The position numbers and the translations under genes are program-made. Below the pieces are notes generated by a model. The model had not been told where the DNA came from. It did no database searches and worked only from the letters and a program-made list of their open reading frames with translations. From Bdellovibrionia bacterium (GTDB taxonomy: Bacteria; Bdellovibrionota; Bdellovibrionia; Bdellovibrionales; UBA1609): a stretch of DNA of 47,830 nucleotides. Below are positions 25,638-34,792 of the stretch, one piece after another. Where the stretch lies: assembly GCA_030432925.1 (NCBI GenBank), contig JAUILT010000011.1, positions 1 through 47,830 on the forward strand. Direction: 5' to 3'. Position 1 is the first letter of the stretch, and each line of letters begins with the position of its first letter.

Positions 25638-26747
25638 CTATTCAAACTCCAAAACAGCGTCTTCAATAGCTTTGTCAACATCAATGGCTTTTTGGCGACG
25701 CTGCTTGCGCTTCTTGAATTTTTTATCGTTGAATAACTCTTCGTCATAATCTTCTTGCTTAGTTTCAAAGCGATCTTCCGGTTGGGGCTTTTGCCGGAGA
25801 ATTTTTCGTCGTTGTTTTCTGAATGAGGCTGTATCTCCGTCGTCTCCACCCCAGTACATGGTTACAGATAAATAGGCCCCAAGTCCTTCTGCGGTACTTT
25901 CTCCATTGATAGTTTTGGTAGCTCCCAGCTCTACTTGCAGGTCTGGAAAAGGCTGAAAACCAATTCCTGCCTGAGTATCAAGTAAGCTGGGGTTAATGCT
26001 ATAATATCTTTGACTAGAGCCATTCACCCTAGAGGTGACATTGGTTCTGTCAGTCGGAGTATCAGTGGACTTGTCGTCAGTAATACTTTGATAACCAAAA
26101 ATAGATCCAATGAGTTTCAGTGTCCCTAAGTGCACTGTGGAACCAACTCTCCAGGGAGTTCGTGCTGACCGTCCGTCAGAGAAGTACTGCAGGTGAAGAG
26201 AACCAAAGATTTCAAAAAAAGAAAGCATGTGGGATATTTTAGTTCCAGTCAGGGCACTGTGTGTACCTTCACCAGTGATAACTTCATCTGTTGTATCATC
26301 AAAGGTATTCAGAGCGACTGTACCCATCAGCTCTAAATACACTTTGGTGTTAACAGCATAATAGGGAGTAACCATAAAGCCGAATGTGACTTCATTGAGT
26401 TCTGAGGCCGTTCTTTGAAAGGTGCCATCATCACTGGTGGCATGAGCTAGCCTCACCCCTCCAAGAACCCTCCAGTGGGAACTCATGTCGTAGGCGGTGT
26501 TCAGGTTGCCGGAAATATTTTGGTAGGAGCCTCCATTGGGAAGGTCATCAAAGCTTCCCCCTGAGGTATCGTAGTTGGCCTTGGACTGAAAGAACACAAT
26601 GTTGGGGGAGAGATGAAACCGTCCAGGGCTGATAGGGGCGAGGTCATACCCATGAATCAATGGACCATGGTCCATGGCCAGACTGGGTGATTGCCAGAAG
26701 ATAAGGGTCGTCAGAAGAGTGAGTAAAAATCCCAGGAGCCATCTCAT
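25638..26747 (-). CDS. Outer-membrane beta-barrel protein, unknown role
   Basis: 369 residues with a signal peptide (MRWLLGFLLTLLTTLIFW then QSPSLA). The mature part is a series of amphipathic strands with many aromatic and serine/threonine residues and little hydrophobic bulk, the usual look of a barrel (for example NISGNLNTAYDMSSHWRVLGGVRLA). The last 60 residues are unlike a barrel: a basic then acidic tail (RKQRRKILRQ, KKFKKRKQRRQK). Likely an outer-membrane protein with a periplasmic tail. Family not recognised. Divergent from the MFS gene; only 100 bases between. Confidence 0.75.
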   Translation of the reverse strand: MRWLLGFLLTLLTTLIFWQSPSLAMDHGPLIHGYDLAPISPGRFHLSPNIVFFQSKANYDTSGGSFDDLPNGGSYQNISGNLNTAYDMSSHWRVLGGVRLAHATSDDGTFQRTASELNEVTFGFMVTPYYAVNTKVYLELMGTVALNTFDDTTDEVITGEGTHSALTGTKISHMLSFFEIFGSLHLQYFSDGRSARTPWRVGSTVHLGTLKLIGSIFGYQSITDDKSTDTPTDRTNVTSRVNGSSQRYYSINPSLLDTQAGIGFQPFPDLQVELGATKTINGESTAEGLGAYLSVTMYWGGDDGDTASFRKQRRKILRQKPQPEDRFETKQEDYDEELFNDKKFKKRKQRRQKAIDVDKAIEDAVLEFE

Positions 26748-26846
26748 GAAAAAATTTTACCAAATGGGTCTATGAAAGTCCTTGGATTCCCATTTTTGAA
26801 AACGAATTCTAAACATCTATCCAGTCCTGTGTTTTACTTCAAGGTA

Positions 26847-28067
26847 ATGAAAAAACTCAGTCCTAAAGTGATCATATTTATTACTGTGTTTATCGACTTA
26901 ATAGGTTTTGGAATTATTATTCCCTTATCTCCTTATTTGGCTAGAAACTTTGGTGCCGATGCTTTTCAAGTAGGGCTATTGATGTCTATTTACTCTTTGA
27001 TGCAGTTTTTATTTGCCCCATTTTGGGGGCAAATGAGTGATAATCACGGGCGGCGACCAATTATACTCTTAAGTCTGTTGGGTGCCGCGGCCTCACACCT
27101 GCTATTTGCCTTTGGGTCGAGTCTTTGGGTGTTATTTGTCGCTCGGGGTTTGGCCGGCATGTTTGGAGCCAATATTTCCACCGCGATGGCTTATATCGCA
27201 GATGTAACTGATGAAAAGGATAGATCAAAAGGTATGGGAATGATCGGAGCGGCCTTTGGTCTTGGCTTTATGCTGGGCCCTTTTCTTGGAGGAATCTCCG
27301 GAGACCTTGGAATGATGTTGGGAAGTCTCCCACCTTTTGGGGAGAGCTTTCCGGCAGTTGTGGCAGCAGCTATTTGCTTTGTGAATTTTCTAGCAGCGAT
27401 TCGCTTTCTTCCGGAAAGCCGAAAAGTAGCTCAGGGGTATGTGTACAGGCAAAAAAAACCTCGATTGCAGCTGTTTTTCAAGCACATTAAAAAACCTGTC
27501 GTTGGCCAGTTAATCCTTATTTTTTTTCTCTCTAGCTTTGGAATGGCTCACATGGAAGCCTCCCTGTTTCTTTATGTTCAGGACGTTTTCTCTTGGAGTC
27601 TGATCAAAGCCAGTATGGGATTTGCTTATGTAGGGTTGGTTATGGTGATCACTCAAGGGTATCTGATCAGAAAATTTTTGCCTAAATATGGTGAGCGCCG
27701 CTTGATGTTGATTGGGTTGCTGCTGGGAGGGTTGGGGTTATCAGGTATTGCCTACGCAGATGAGGTTTGGAAGCTGGCTCTATTCACAACATTTCTTGGA
27801 CTTGGAGTGGGGCTTTCTAACCCTTCTATTACTGGCAGTATATCTCTTTTAAGTGGCAAAGATGAGCAAGGTGGTGTGATGGGTGTGAATCAGAGTCTCT
27901 CTGCCGTGGCTCGAATCATTGGACCAGCTTTGGGAGGCTGGTTTTACCGTGATATCAGTATGGGCTCTCCGTTTTTGGTGGCGGGAGGGTTGTTATTGTT
28001 AGGAATGATTATCGGCTTTTTGGTTTATGACAAAATTCCACAGAAAGGACTTCAGAAAAATGTCTGA
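26847..28067 (+). CDS. Major facilitator superfamily transporter
   Basis: 406 residues, about 12 hydrophobic segments. Conserved loop GQMSDNHGRRPIIL after the second helix is the MFS signature, and GFMLGPFLGG in helix 5 is typical of drug:proton antiporters of the TetA-like type; DLIGFGIIIPLSPYLA at the start supports this. The substrate is unknown. The start at 26847 is preferred on family length; another ATG at 26772 is in frame. It overlaps the rhodanese-like gene by 8 bases. Confidence 0.85.
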   Translation: MKKLSPKVIIFITVFIDLIGFGIIIPLSPYLARNFGADAFQVGLLMSIYSLMQFLFAPFWGQMSDNHGRRPIILLSLLGAAASHLLFAFGSSLWVLFVARGLAGMFGANISTAMAYIADVTDEKDRSKGMGMIGAAFGLGFMLGPFLGGISGDLGMMLGSLPPFGESFPAVVAAAICFVNFLAAIRFLPESRKVAQGYVYRQKKPRLQLFFKHIKKPVVGQLILIFFLSSFGMAHMEASLFLYVQDVFSWSLIKASMGFAYVGLVMVITQGYLIRKFLPKYGERRLMLIGLLLGGLGLSGIAYADEVWKLALFTTFLGLGVGLSNPSITGSISLLSGKDEQGGVMGVNQSLSAVARIIGPALGGWFYRDISMGSPFLVAGGLLLLGMIIGFLVYDKIPQKGLQKNV

Positions 28068-28404
28068 TTTTTTTGAGATAGGATTTTTTCAGCTAGAAAA
28101 CCTGATTCTCAATCAGGTGAGATTTTTCTTTTTTGATATTCGAGTAGAAAAGTCACCGGTAGGTGATGAGCCCTTAAAGTCAATGCTCCAATCTGCAGTT
28201 CCCCTAGACGCCAATGAAGTAGAAAGCTATCTCCGAGAGAACTCAGAAGAAAAATCTGCTCCCATAGTAGTGATGTGCGAAACTGGAGAGATTTCGTTTC
28301 GATTGGCAAAAGAGCTGAACAACAGAGGCTATATTAATGTCCATGTTATTGAAAGTGGATTCCATGGGTTGGTTGAGGACACTCAGTCCATGACTCACGC
28401 CTAG
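28060..28404 (+). CDS. Rhodanese-like domain protein
   Basis: 114 residues. The pattern VRFFFFDIRV, then IVVMCETGEISFRLAKELNNRGYINVHVIESGFHGL, matches a single rhodanese domain; the cysteine in M-C-E-T-G-E is at the active-site loop, where the family has C-x-x-G-x-R/S. It may transfer sulfur or bind phosphate-like groups. The start overlaps the MFS stop region, with AAAGG eleven bases upstream, so both are likely translated from one message. Confidence 0.8.
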   Translation: MSDFFEIGFFQLENLILNQVRFFFFDIRVEKSPVGDEPLKSMLQSAVPLDANEVESYLRENSEEKSAPIVVMCETGEISFRLAKELNNRGYINVHVIESGFHGLVEDTQSMTHA

Positions 28405-28437
28405 TGTCGTAACCAATAAAATTTTGTCGCCTTCAGG

Positions 28438-28818
28438 CTAATTGATATTTTTGATATTTCGTGAGGCTTCGGGCATCAAAAAATAAAGTGCAACATAGAC
28501 AAGAAAAGTTAACCCCAGAGAAGTACAGGCAGTGAACACGGCAATAAATCGGATGATACCCACTTCAATCTCAAATCTATTAGACAGGTTTGCACACACT
28601 CCAAGAACTTTTGGCTCTAGAGCTGAGTGGAGTTTATCTTTTCTGGGAAGTGCAAAGGCTAAAGCAATGTACATAAATGGACCCACGCCACCAAAGACAG
28701 TGAACACAACAAAAAGAATTCTTACAATGGCTGTGTCAAGTTCAAAAGCCTCTGCTAACCCTTTGCAGACTCCGGCAATGGCTCCATCATCAGACCTGGA
28801 CCAGCGAATTTGATTCAT
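28438..28818 (-). CDS. Protein with two PspC domains
   Basis: 126 residues from the ATG at 28816-28818, which has AAGGAGAG directly upstream. It holds two copies of the PspC unit: first NQIRWSRSDDGAIAGVCKGL followed by FELDTAIVRILFVVFTVFGG and a second hydrophobic segment; then EPKVLGVCANLSNRFEIEVGIIRFIAVFTACTSLGL. PspC is an inner-membrane protein of the phage-shock envelope-stress response, but other psp genes are not in the window. Alone on its strand. Confidence 0.87.
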   Translation of the reverse strand: MNQIRWSRSDDGAIAGVCKGLAEAFELDTAIVRILFVVFTVFGGVGPFMYIALAFALPRKDKLHSALEPKVLGVCANLSNRFEIEVGIIRFIAVFTACTSLGLTFLVYVALYFLMPEASRNIKNIN

Positions 28819-29127
28819 CGGACTCTCCTTCCTGCTGGGCGAGAGTATGCCTGAGGTCAGGGATCTAGACAAACCCATACTTTTGAAAGCTATTTCTGGT
28901 AAAAATTACTATCCGCTTTCGCCTCAATGATGAGTGACAATCCAGGGCTCCGAAAGGCCCATCTGCGTCTTTAAAAATAGGAACTTCGAACCCACCTGAA
29001 ATTCTTAAAAAGTAAACAAAAACATATACCTAAAAATCCGAATCGTTGAGAACTGCTGAGCCATTTCTTTACACTTGAGGGTGGCAAAGACTTTGCTCTC
29101 TGAGGGGCGGAAATAGGGAGAATTAGT

Positions 29128-29394
29128 GTGTCAGAAAGAGTTTTTAGAATTGCATCGTTATTTTTTGTTATAGCTTTGATTTTTACCATTAAAGCTCAAG
29201 CCAGTGAAACTACGGTTTCTTTGGAGGAGCCCAGCAAAAAATCAGTCACCGAAATGCAAAAGGCCATTCATTTGGCAGCCGAAATACAGGCCCTGAACCG
29301 TGGTGATTTTGATTCGCGCAATGGTCCTTACCATCCTAATCGCCAGTTGCTGCTGGATGATTCGACCCTTCGCTTGTCTGTCAAGCGTAACTGA
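29128..29394 (+). CDS. Small exported protein of unknown function
   Basis: 88 residues with a signal peptide (MSERVFRIASLFFVIALIFTIKAQA). The start is a GTG at 29128 with AGGGAG seven bases before it. The mature part (about 63 residues) is polar, helical at first (SVTEMQKAIHLAAEIQALNRG) and then N/P/R-rich. No family recognised. It lies 52 bases before valS and may share its message. About 250 bases upstream hold no gene, only several AT-rich stretches. Confidence 0.65.
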   Translation: MSERVFRIASLFFVIALIFTIKAQASETTVSLEEPSKKSVTEMQKAIHLAAEIQALNRGDFDSRNGPYHPNRQLLLDDSTLRLSVKRN

Positions 29395-29446
29395 TGTTAA
29401 TGTCTCCAAGGTCCCGGACTATTACGAGGGACAAGGAGTGAGACGG

Positions 29447-32119
29447 ATGCAGCTCTCTGACAGGTACAACCCGAAAGACGTAGAAGAAAAAACCTACCTT
29501 TGGTGGGAGAATAATGGCTATTTCAATGCAGAAGATGTTTCCACAAAACCTCCATTCAGTATTATTCTCCCCCCTCCCAACGTCACCGGGTCACTGCATT
29601 TAGGTCATGCCTTAGATCACACGATACAAGATGTTCTTGTTCGTTGGAAGCGTATGTCGGGCTTTAACACCCTTTGGTTGCCTGGGACAGATCATGCTGG
29701 AATTGCCACTCAAAGTGTTGTGGAAAGAGAGCTGAAAAAAGAGGGGAAAACTCGTAAAGAGTTGGGCCGTGAGGCTTTTGTTGACAGGGTTTGGGAGTGG
29801 AAGCACCAGTACGGAGATCGGATTGTTTCACAAATGAAACGGCTGGGGGACTCTTGTGACTGGAGACGTCAGGTGTTCACTCTGGATGAAGGCGTTTCCA
29901 AGGCCGTCCGAAAAGTTTTTGTAGACCTGTATGAGCGTCAGCTGATTTATAAGGGAACTCGGTTGATTAATTGGAGCCCGGACCTGGAGTCAGCCCTGTC
30001 TGATCTTGAAGTGGAGTACAAAGAAGTCAAGGGCAGCCTTTATCATATTCGTTATGATCTGGAAGGAGGTTCTGGAAGTGTGGTGATTGCGACTACGCGA
30101 CCAGAGACTTTACTTGCAGATGCGGCAGTGGCTGTAAATCCTGAAGATGAGCGCTATGAATCTATGGTGGGTAAAAAACTGAAACTTCCAATTTTGGGAA
30201 GAAGTTTACCTATTATTGCTGATTCCTATGTAGAAAAGGAGTTTGGCACAGGGGCACTGAAAGTGACTCCGGCTCACGACTTTAATGACTATGAAATTGG
30301 TCAACGTCATGGTTTGGAGTCTATTAACATTCTCAACAAGAACGGAACTCTGAATGAGAATGCTGGAAAATTCAATAAAATGAAGGTTCAGGAGGCCCGA
30401 AATCAAATTATCAAGGAGCTGGAAGAATCCGGTCAGTTATTGAAGGTGGAGCCTCATGTGCACCAGGTGGGTCATTGCTCCCGAACTAACTGTGTTGTGG
30501 AGCCCTTTCTTTCTGAGCAGTGGTTTGTGAAGACAGCTCCGTTGGCCGAAGGGGCAAAGCGAGTTGTTGAGAGCGGTACCATTCGTTTTGAGCCAGAAAG
30601 TTGGACAAAAACCTATTTGCATTGGATGAGTATTATTCAGGACTGGTGTATTTCTAGGCAGCTTTGGTGGGGGCACCGAATCCCAGCTTGGTATTGTTCT
30701 GACTGCAATCACGTGATTGTGGCTGAAAGTGATCCTATAGAGTGTGAGAAATGTCAGAGCGAAAACTTGAAGCAGGATGAGGATGTTTTGGACACTTGGT
30801 TTAGCTCTGGTCTTTGGCCTTTCAGCACAATGGGGTGGCCTGACGATACGGAGACCCAAAAGACATTCTACCCAACAAATGTTTTGGTGACCGGCCATGA
30901 TATTATTTTCTTTTGGGTCGCTCGAATGATCATGCAGGGTTTGGACTGCAAAAAAGATGTTCCTTTTCGCACAGTTTATATTCACGGTTTGATTCGAGAT
31001 GCTCAAGGCAAAAAGATGTCAAAGTCTACCGGCAATGCAGAAGATCCCTTGGAGCTGATTGATGAAGTCGGCGCTGATGCTCTTCGTTTTACACTGATGG
31101 CACAGATGGCCTCTGGGCGGGACCTTAAGTTTTCCAGGCAGCGTCTGGAGGGTTACCGCAACTTTATGAACAAAGTCTGGAATGCTGCTCGGTTTTCATT
31201 GGGAGCCTTGAAAAACTTTGAAGCTCCAGCAGACGCGGAGAATGCCACTCCCAACAAAGCCTCACTTTCAGATGCCGACCAGTGGATTGTTCACAAGTTA
31301 GGTGAGTGTGAAAAAACTGTGGACGATGCTCTCAATCAGTATCGGTTCTCCGATGCTGCCAACGCAGTCTACACATTTATTTGGCATGAGTTCTGTGACT
31401 GGTATTTGGAATTTATCAAACCGGTCATCTACGGAGAGGATTCTGATGAGAAGCAGGCCACACAGCTTATTCTAGCTCAGGTGCTGAACCGATCCATGCG
31501 CCTTTTGCACCCTTTTGCTCCTTTTATCACAGAAGAGATTTACCAAAAGCTTCCAATTAAGAAAGAGGCCTGTGTAGTGGATGAGTACCCTCATGTAAAG
31601 AGAGATAAGGACTGGCTTGCACTGGGGTCTGGGTCTGTGGCCGAAGAGCTGGATATGGTTCGTGAGGTGATTACAGCCATTCGTAATATTCGTGGAGAAA
31701 ATCGCATCAAGCCAGGTGTTCAGATCAAGGCCCGTTTGTCACCTGCAGATGATAGAGTTCAAAAGATTTTAGGTGGCAACAGGTCGTTTATCACGACCCT
31801 ATCCAAAGTATCTGATCTTACTATTGAGCAGGGAGGAGATTTGGCCAAATGTGCTGTGACCCCTGTGCGGGCCGGAAACTTAGCTGTGGATGTCATTGTT
31901 CCTCTGGAGGGGTTGGTGGACTTTGAGGAAGAGAAAAAGCGCCTTACCAAGTCCATTGAAAAGATTGAAAAAGAGATGTCCAGGCTCGAGAAACGTTTGA
32001 GTAATGAGAACTTTCTGAAAAATGCACCAGATGATATTGTGGAGCAGGGAAAAATTCAATTGTCAGAGATGAAAGATCAACTTAAATCCATGCAGGAGGC
32101 ACGGGCTCGGTTTTCTTGA
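29447..32119 (+). CDS. valS: Valyl-tRNA synthetase
   Basis: 890 residues. Class I signatures: HIGH-type in PPPNVTGSLHLGHAL and KMSKS in GKKMSKSTGN. The editing domain starts at KGSLYHIRYDL with VIATTRPETLLADAAVAV. A metal-binding pair C-x-x-C ... C-x-x-C (WYCSDCNHVIV, ECEKCQSENL) lies before KMSKS. The C-terminal coiled coil (EEEKKRLTKSIEKIEKEMSRLEKRL) that binds tRNA is present. It charges tRNA-Val in the cytoplasm. The ATG at 29447 has AAGGAG eight bases upstream. Confidence 0.97.
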   Translation: MQLSDRYNPKDVEEKTYLWWENNGYFNAEDVSTKPPFSIILPPPNVTGSLHLGHALDHTIQDVLVRWKRMSGFNTLWLPGTDHAGIATQSVVERELKKEGKTRKELGREAFVDRVWEWKHQYGDRIVSQMKRLGDSCDWRRQVFTLDEGVSKAVRKVFVDLYERQLIYKGTRLINWSPDLESALSDLEVEYKEVKGSLYHIRYDLEGGSGSVVIATTRPETLLADAAVAVNPEDERYESMVGKKLKLPILGRSLPIIADSYVEKEFGTGALKVTPAHDFNDYEIGQRHGLESINILNKNGTLNENAGKFNKMKVQEARNQIIKELEESGQLLKVEPHVHQVGHCSRTNCVVEPFLSEQWFVKTAPLAEGAKRVVESGTIRFEPESWTKTYLHWMSIIQDWCISRQLWWGHRIPAWYCSDCNHVIVAESDPIECEKCQSENLKQDEDVLDTWFSSGLWPFSTMGWPDDTETQKTFYPTNVLVTGHDIIFFWVARMIMQGLDCKKDVPFRTVYIHGLIRDAQGKKMSKSTGNAEDPLELIDEVGADALRFTLMAQMASGRDLKFSRQRLEGYRNFMNKVWNAARFSLGALKNFEAPADAENATPNKASLSDADQWIVHKLGECEKTVDDALNQYRFSDAANAVYTFIWHEFCDWYLEFIKPVIYGEDSDEKQATQLILAQVLNRSMRLLHPFAPFITEEIYQKLPIKKEACVVDEYPHVKRDKDWLALGSGSVAEELDMVREVITAIRNIRGENRIKPGVQIKARLSPADDRVQKILGGNRSFITTLSKVSDLTIEQGGDLAKCAVTPVRAGNLAVDVIVPLEGLVDFEEEKKRLTKSIEKIEKEMSRLEKRLSNENFLKNAPDDIVEQGKIQLSEMKDQLKSMQEARARFS

Positions 32120-32125
32120 AAACTC

Positions 32126-32602
32126 TTATTGGTGCCTATTTTGAACCCATAATTTAAATGCTGGAAAGCCAACAGTTGGAATGTCATTTATGGGAAAAGA
32201 CTCAGCCTTCAGTTCACTGCGAAGTTTGGTTTCAAACTGACTCAATATTTTCTCAACTTTTAAGATCTGATTGGCGTTGGGGTGTTCATATATGGAGGCC
32301 ATGTCCACAATATCTTCCAAAGCATAGCCGCCCCAGTTATGGCGAGCCTGCCATAGGGCTACAAGAAATCTTTCATCTGCTTGAACATTGGACCGGTAGT
32401 AATTAGTGATTTGATCCAGTTGTGAACTCATGTATTCAGAATAGACTCGATTTTCAGGACCTATTTTTAACAGCGTACTGCAAGCCCTCCTGGCAGGAGT
32501 TATATCCATGGCCCAGTCAGGGGTGGCCATACTCATCCAAGGAGTTGCCAGTAAAGCAAAAATAACATGTGCCCATTTCAAAATACACTTCTCAGAACCC
32601 AT
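32126..32602 (-). CDS. Exported protein of unknown function
   Basis: 158 residues with a signal peptide (MGSEKCILKWAHVIFALLATPWMSMA). The ATG has GGAGAGG upstream. The mature part is helical and polar, with a run of charged residues and one cysteine (ARRACSTLL). No family recognised. Convergent with valS; six bases between the stops. Confidence 0.65.
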   Translation of the reverse strand: MGSEKCILKWAHVIFALLATPWMSMATPDWAMDITPARRACSTLLKIGPENRVYSEYMSSQLDQITNYYRSNVQADERFLVALWQARHNWGGYALEDIVDMASIYEHPNANQILKVEKILSQFETKLRSELKAESFPINDIPTVGFPAFKLWVQNRHQ

Positions 32603-32725
32603 ACGCCTCTCCAGTGCACGGGTTAGGCCACAAGAGCCGGTTGAAAGAGCTATGTATTATTAGACATTTACAGAGTTGAGAGAGCCTCTGTGACAATTTG
32701 CATTCAGCAGCTGTCAACAGCGTTA

Positions 32726-33424
32726 TCAGTCATACAAATTTGACGAACCATCTCCTTGAACAAAGTATCGAACCTGCCCACGAGAATCCTTGAGTGGAGA
32801 CTTGGCTTCCCATTTCATGGTCAGTTCCATGCCAGCGGTGGGGCTGTCATGACTTCCTACATTTAAAATTTGTCCAACTTCTACAATCGCATTCAATTGA
32901 AATCCCCACAGTACGTCCAAGTTCATTGGAGCCACAGTGACATTGGCCAGATAGTTGCCCTTACCATTGCTCTTTCCACCATAGGAGTAAAAAAGTTGGA
33001 ATTTAAAATCCATGACCTTTATTCCAAACAGGTTTTCATAAGTGATTTGATAGGTTTTGTATTTTGGGGCTTGCCAATACTCCAGATCCGTCCAGCATTC
33101 CACACCTTTAGGTAGGGCATTGGCGGTGTTTTCTGTGACATTGACGACAGGCTTATTATCTATGACAACTTTCCAGATCTGTTTGCCGTAATTAATCAGC
33201 TGAGCGAGGTCTTCGGGTGTCACAATCTGTGGAGAGGTCGAGTCATTTCTATCTGAGCAGGCGGCAATCAACTCTTGCACCTGGTCGGGGTTGAAAACTC
33301 CGGAGTCAATTTCTTGAATTTTTAGTGAGCTTTTATCGATGGTGAAAAATGCATTGTTATCGCTGGTGGCTCTGGCAGCAGACGTGAAAAAAATGAGCGT
33401 TGTGGTTAAAAGTAAATGGAGCAT
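32726..33424 (-). CDS. Exported protein of unknown function
   Basis: 232 residues from the ATG at 33422-33424, chosen because it begins the signal peptide (MLHLLLTTTLIFFTSAARA) and has GGGGGAAGG just upstream. Mature chain is beta-rich by eye with a pattern of aromatic residues and two cysteines, one in IAACSDRND and one in GVECWTDLEYW. The stretch NKPVVNVTENTANALPKGVE recalls exported enzymes or binding proteins, but no motif is certain. 123 bases downstream hold no gene. Confidence 0.68.
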   Translation of the reverse strand: MLHLLLTTTLIFFTSAARATSDNNAFFTIDKSSLKIQEIDSGVFNPDQVQELIAACSDRNDSTSPQIVTPEDLAQLINYGKQIWKVVIDNKPVVNVTENTANALPKGVECWTDLEYWQAPKYKTYQITYENLFGIKVMDFKFQLFYSYGGKSNGKGNYLANVTVAPMNLDVLWGFQLNAIVEVGQILNVGSHDSPTAGMELTMKWEAKSPLKDSRGQVRYFVQGDGSSNLYD

Positions 33425-33562
33425 ATGACCTTCCCCCTTCGTATTGTTTATGGGGCCGCGAGAAATCCATGACCCACGCCGGTTGTAGCGAAGGCTCGGT
33501 AAAATGTACACCTATTGTCTGCATTTGCAGAGCGTCGAAGTGCAATCATTACATGCAGCTAT

Positions 33563-34522
33563 TTACATAAGGCCAATTTCCTGGAGGCGTTGCTCCAGAA
33601 ACTTCTGAGCCAGAATATCTGGGTACTTGGCCCCATCACCCTTACACGACTCTAGGCAGCTGAGAACAGCTTCAGGATTAGGGTGTATAAAATAGGGCAT
33701 GGAGTAGCGGCTTTTATTTTCCCCTTTAGGATTGATCACCCGATGTGTGGTGGCAGGGATCACATCATTGGTGATTCTGGAAAGCATGTCACCTGAGTCC
33801 ACAATTAAATTATTGGGGTCGGTTTCTACAGGGAGCCACTCTCCCTCACGGGTCAACAGTTCTAGCCCTGAGGCTGAGGCGCTGACAAGAATAGTGATCA
33901 GGTTGATATCCTCATGGGCGGCGGCACGCACACAGCGAGGATCAGCACCCTCAGGAATGGGAGGGTAGTGAAGAAGTCGCAGAATGGAGTTTCCATTTTC
34001 AATCATTTTATCAAAGTAATCAGCGTTTAACTCCAAGGGCCCGGTCAGACTTTTCAAGAGAATTTGAGCGACATAGTCTAGAGATTCATACATTTTCAGA
34101 AACGTTGCTTTAAAACTCTGCAACTCTCTGACCCAGACATTTTGTGGATATTGTGCGTAGTATTTGTGGCCTGGGGGTAACTCACGGCCTACGTGCCAAA
34201 ACTCTTTAAGATCAGGGACAGACTGGTCTTTGGCATGCTCAGTTCCAAACGGAGTATAGCCCCGTTGTCCACCACCTGCAGGGCTGACATATTTATTTTT
34301 TTGCTCTAGAGGTAAAGAGAAAAGCTGTTCACTGAGTCGATAAGCCTCCTCCAGCAGGTCTACCTTTACTGGGTGGTCTTTCAGGATGATAAAGCCATAC
34401 TGCTTAAGTCCAGTGAACAGGTCATTCACAAACTTTTTTTGATCAGAAGGCTCTCCGTCGGTGTAGGCATTCAGACTGAGTTCAGGAACCTTTTTTAGGT
34501 ACTCTTCAGTGGTATTGGACAT
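33563..34522 (-). CDS. 2-oxoglutarate/Fe(II)-dependent oxygenase, isopenicillin N synthase-like
   Basis: 319 residues from the ATG at 34520-34522, with AGGAG upstream; an earlier in-frame ATG is 28 codons longer and less likely. N-terminal DIOX_N-like half (LKQYGFIILKDHP, then EKNKYVSPAGGGQRGYTPFG). The iron ligands are His and Asp in AAHEDINLIT and a second His in PATTHRVINP, and the 2-oxoglutarate arginine is in SRYSMPYFIHP. These enzymes hydroxylate or ring-close small molecules. Substrate is not known. A 20-bp inverted repeat lies in the promoter region between this gene and the divergent barrel protein. Confidence 0.88.
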   Translation of the reverse strand: MSNTTEEYLKKVPELSLNAYTDGEPSDQKKFVNDLFTGLKQYGFIILKDHPVKVDLLEEAYRLSEQLFSLPLEQKNKYVSPAGGGQRGYTPFGTEHAKDQSVPDLKEFWHVGRELPPGHKYYAQYPQNVWVRELQSFKATFLKMYESLDYVAQILLKSLTGPLELNADYFDKMIENGNSILRLLHYPPIPEGADPRCVRAAAHEDINLITILVSASASGLELLTREGEWLPVETDPNNLIVDSGDMLSRITNDVIPATTHRVINPKGENKSRYSMPYFIHPNPEAVLSCLESCKGDGAKYPDILAQKFLEQRLQEIGLM

Positions 34523-34637
34523 GACTCTTCTCCTAATCCTTTTTGACTTGTACCGACCTGGGTTCGGTGTATCACCTTGCTTAATATCCAGGCGTTTTCC
34601 GGTCAAGTCAGGAGTCCAGAGGGTGAGCCGTACTTTT

Positions 34638-34682
34638 TTGCGACTAAGAGCATAAAACAGCTTTTTATGCTCTTAGTCGCAA
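34638..34682. repeat. 20-bp perfect inverted repeat between divergent genes
   Basis: 34638-34657 pairs exactly with 34663-34682 around the loop CAGCT. Part of it (34661-34685) resembles the core of the repeat at 12417-12474 (about 80% over 25 bases), and both are preceded by CCGTACTTTTT. It lies between two divergent start regions, where a terminator is not expected, so it may be a repeat element or a regulatory site. Confidence 0.6.
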
Positions 34683-34792
34683 CAAACCTCTGGACCCGAC
34701 CATTATAGAGGAGTTTGCAGGAGAGTTTCCACTCATTTGAAACAGTGGCACAATCAAAGAAGTTAGGGAATACCGTGACAGGGGAGGTCGCT

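Noticed and set aside
28979-29000. TTCGAAC stretch resembling a tRNA T-loop
   Set aside because: No matching acceptor, D or anticodon stems could be found around it.
34545-34575. Possible further copy of the TATACCGATCC motif upstream of the oxygenase gene
   Set aside because: TTGTACCGACC matches only in part; the likeness is too weak to count as a copy.
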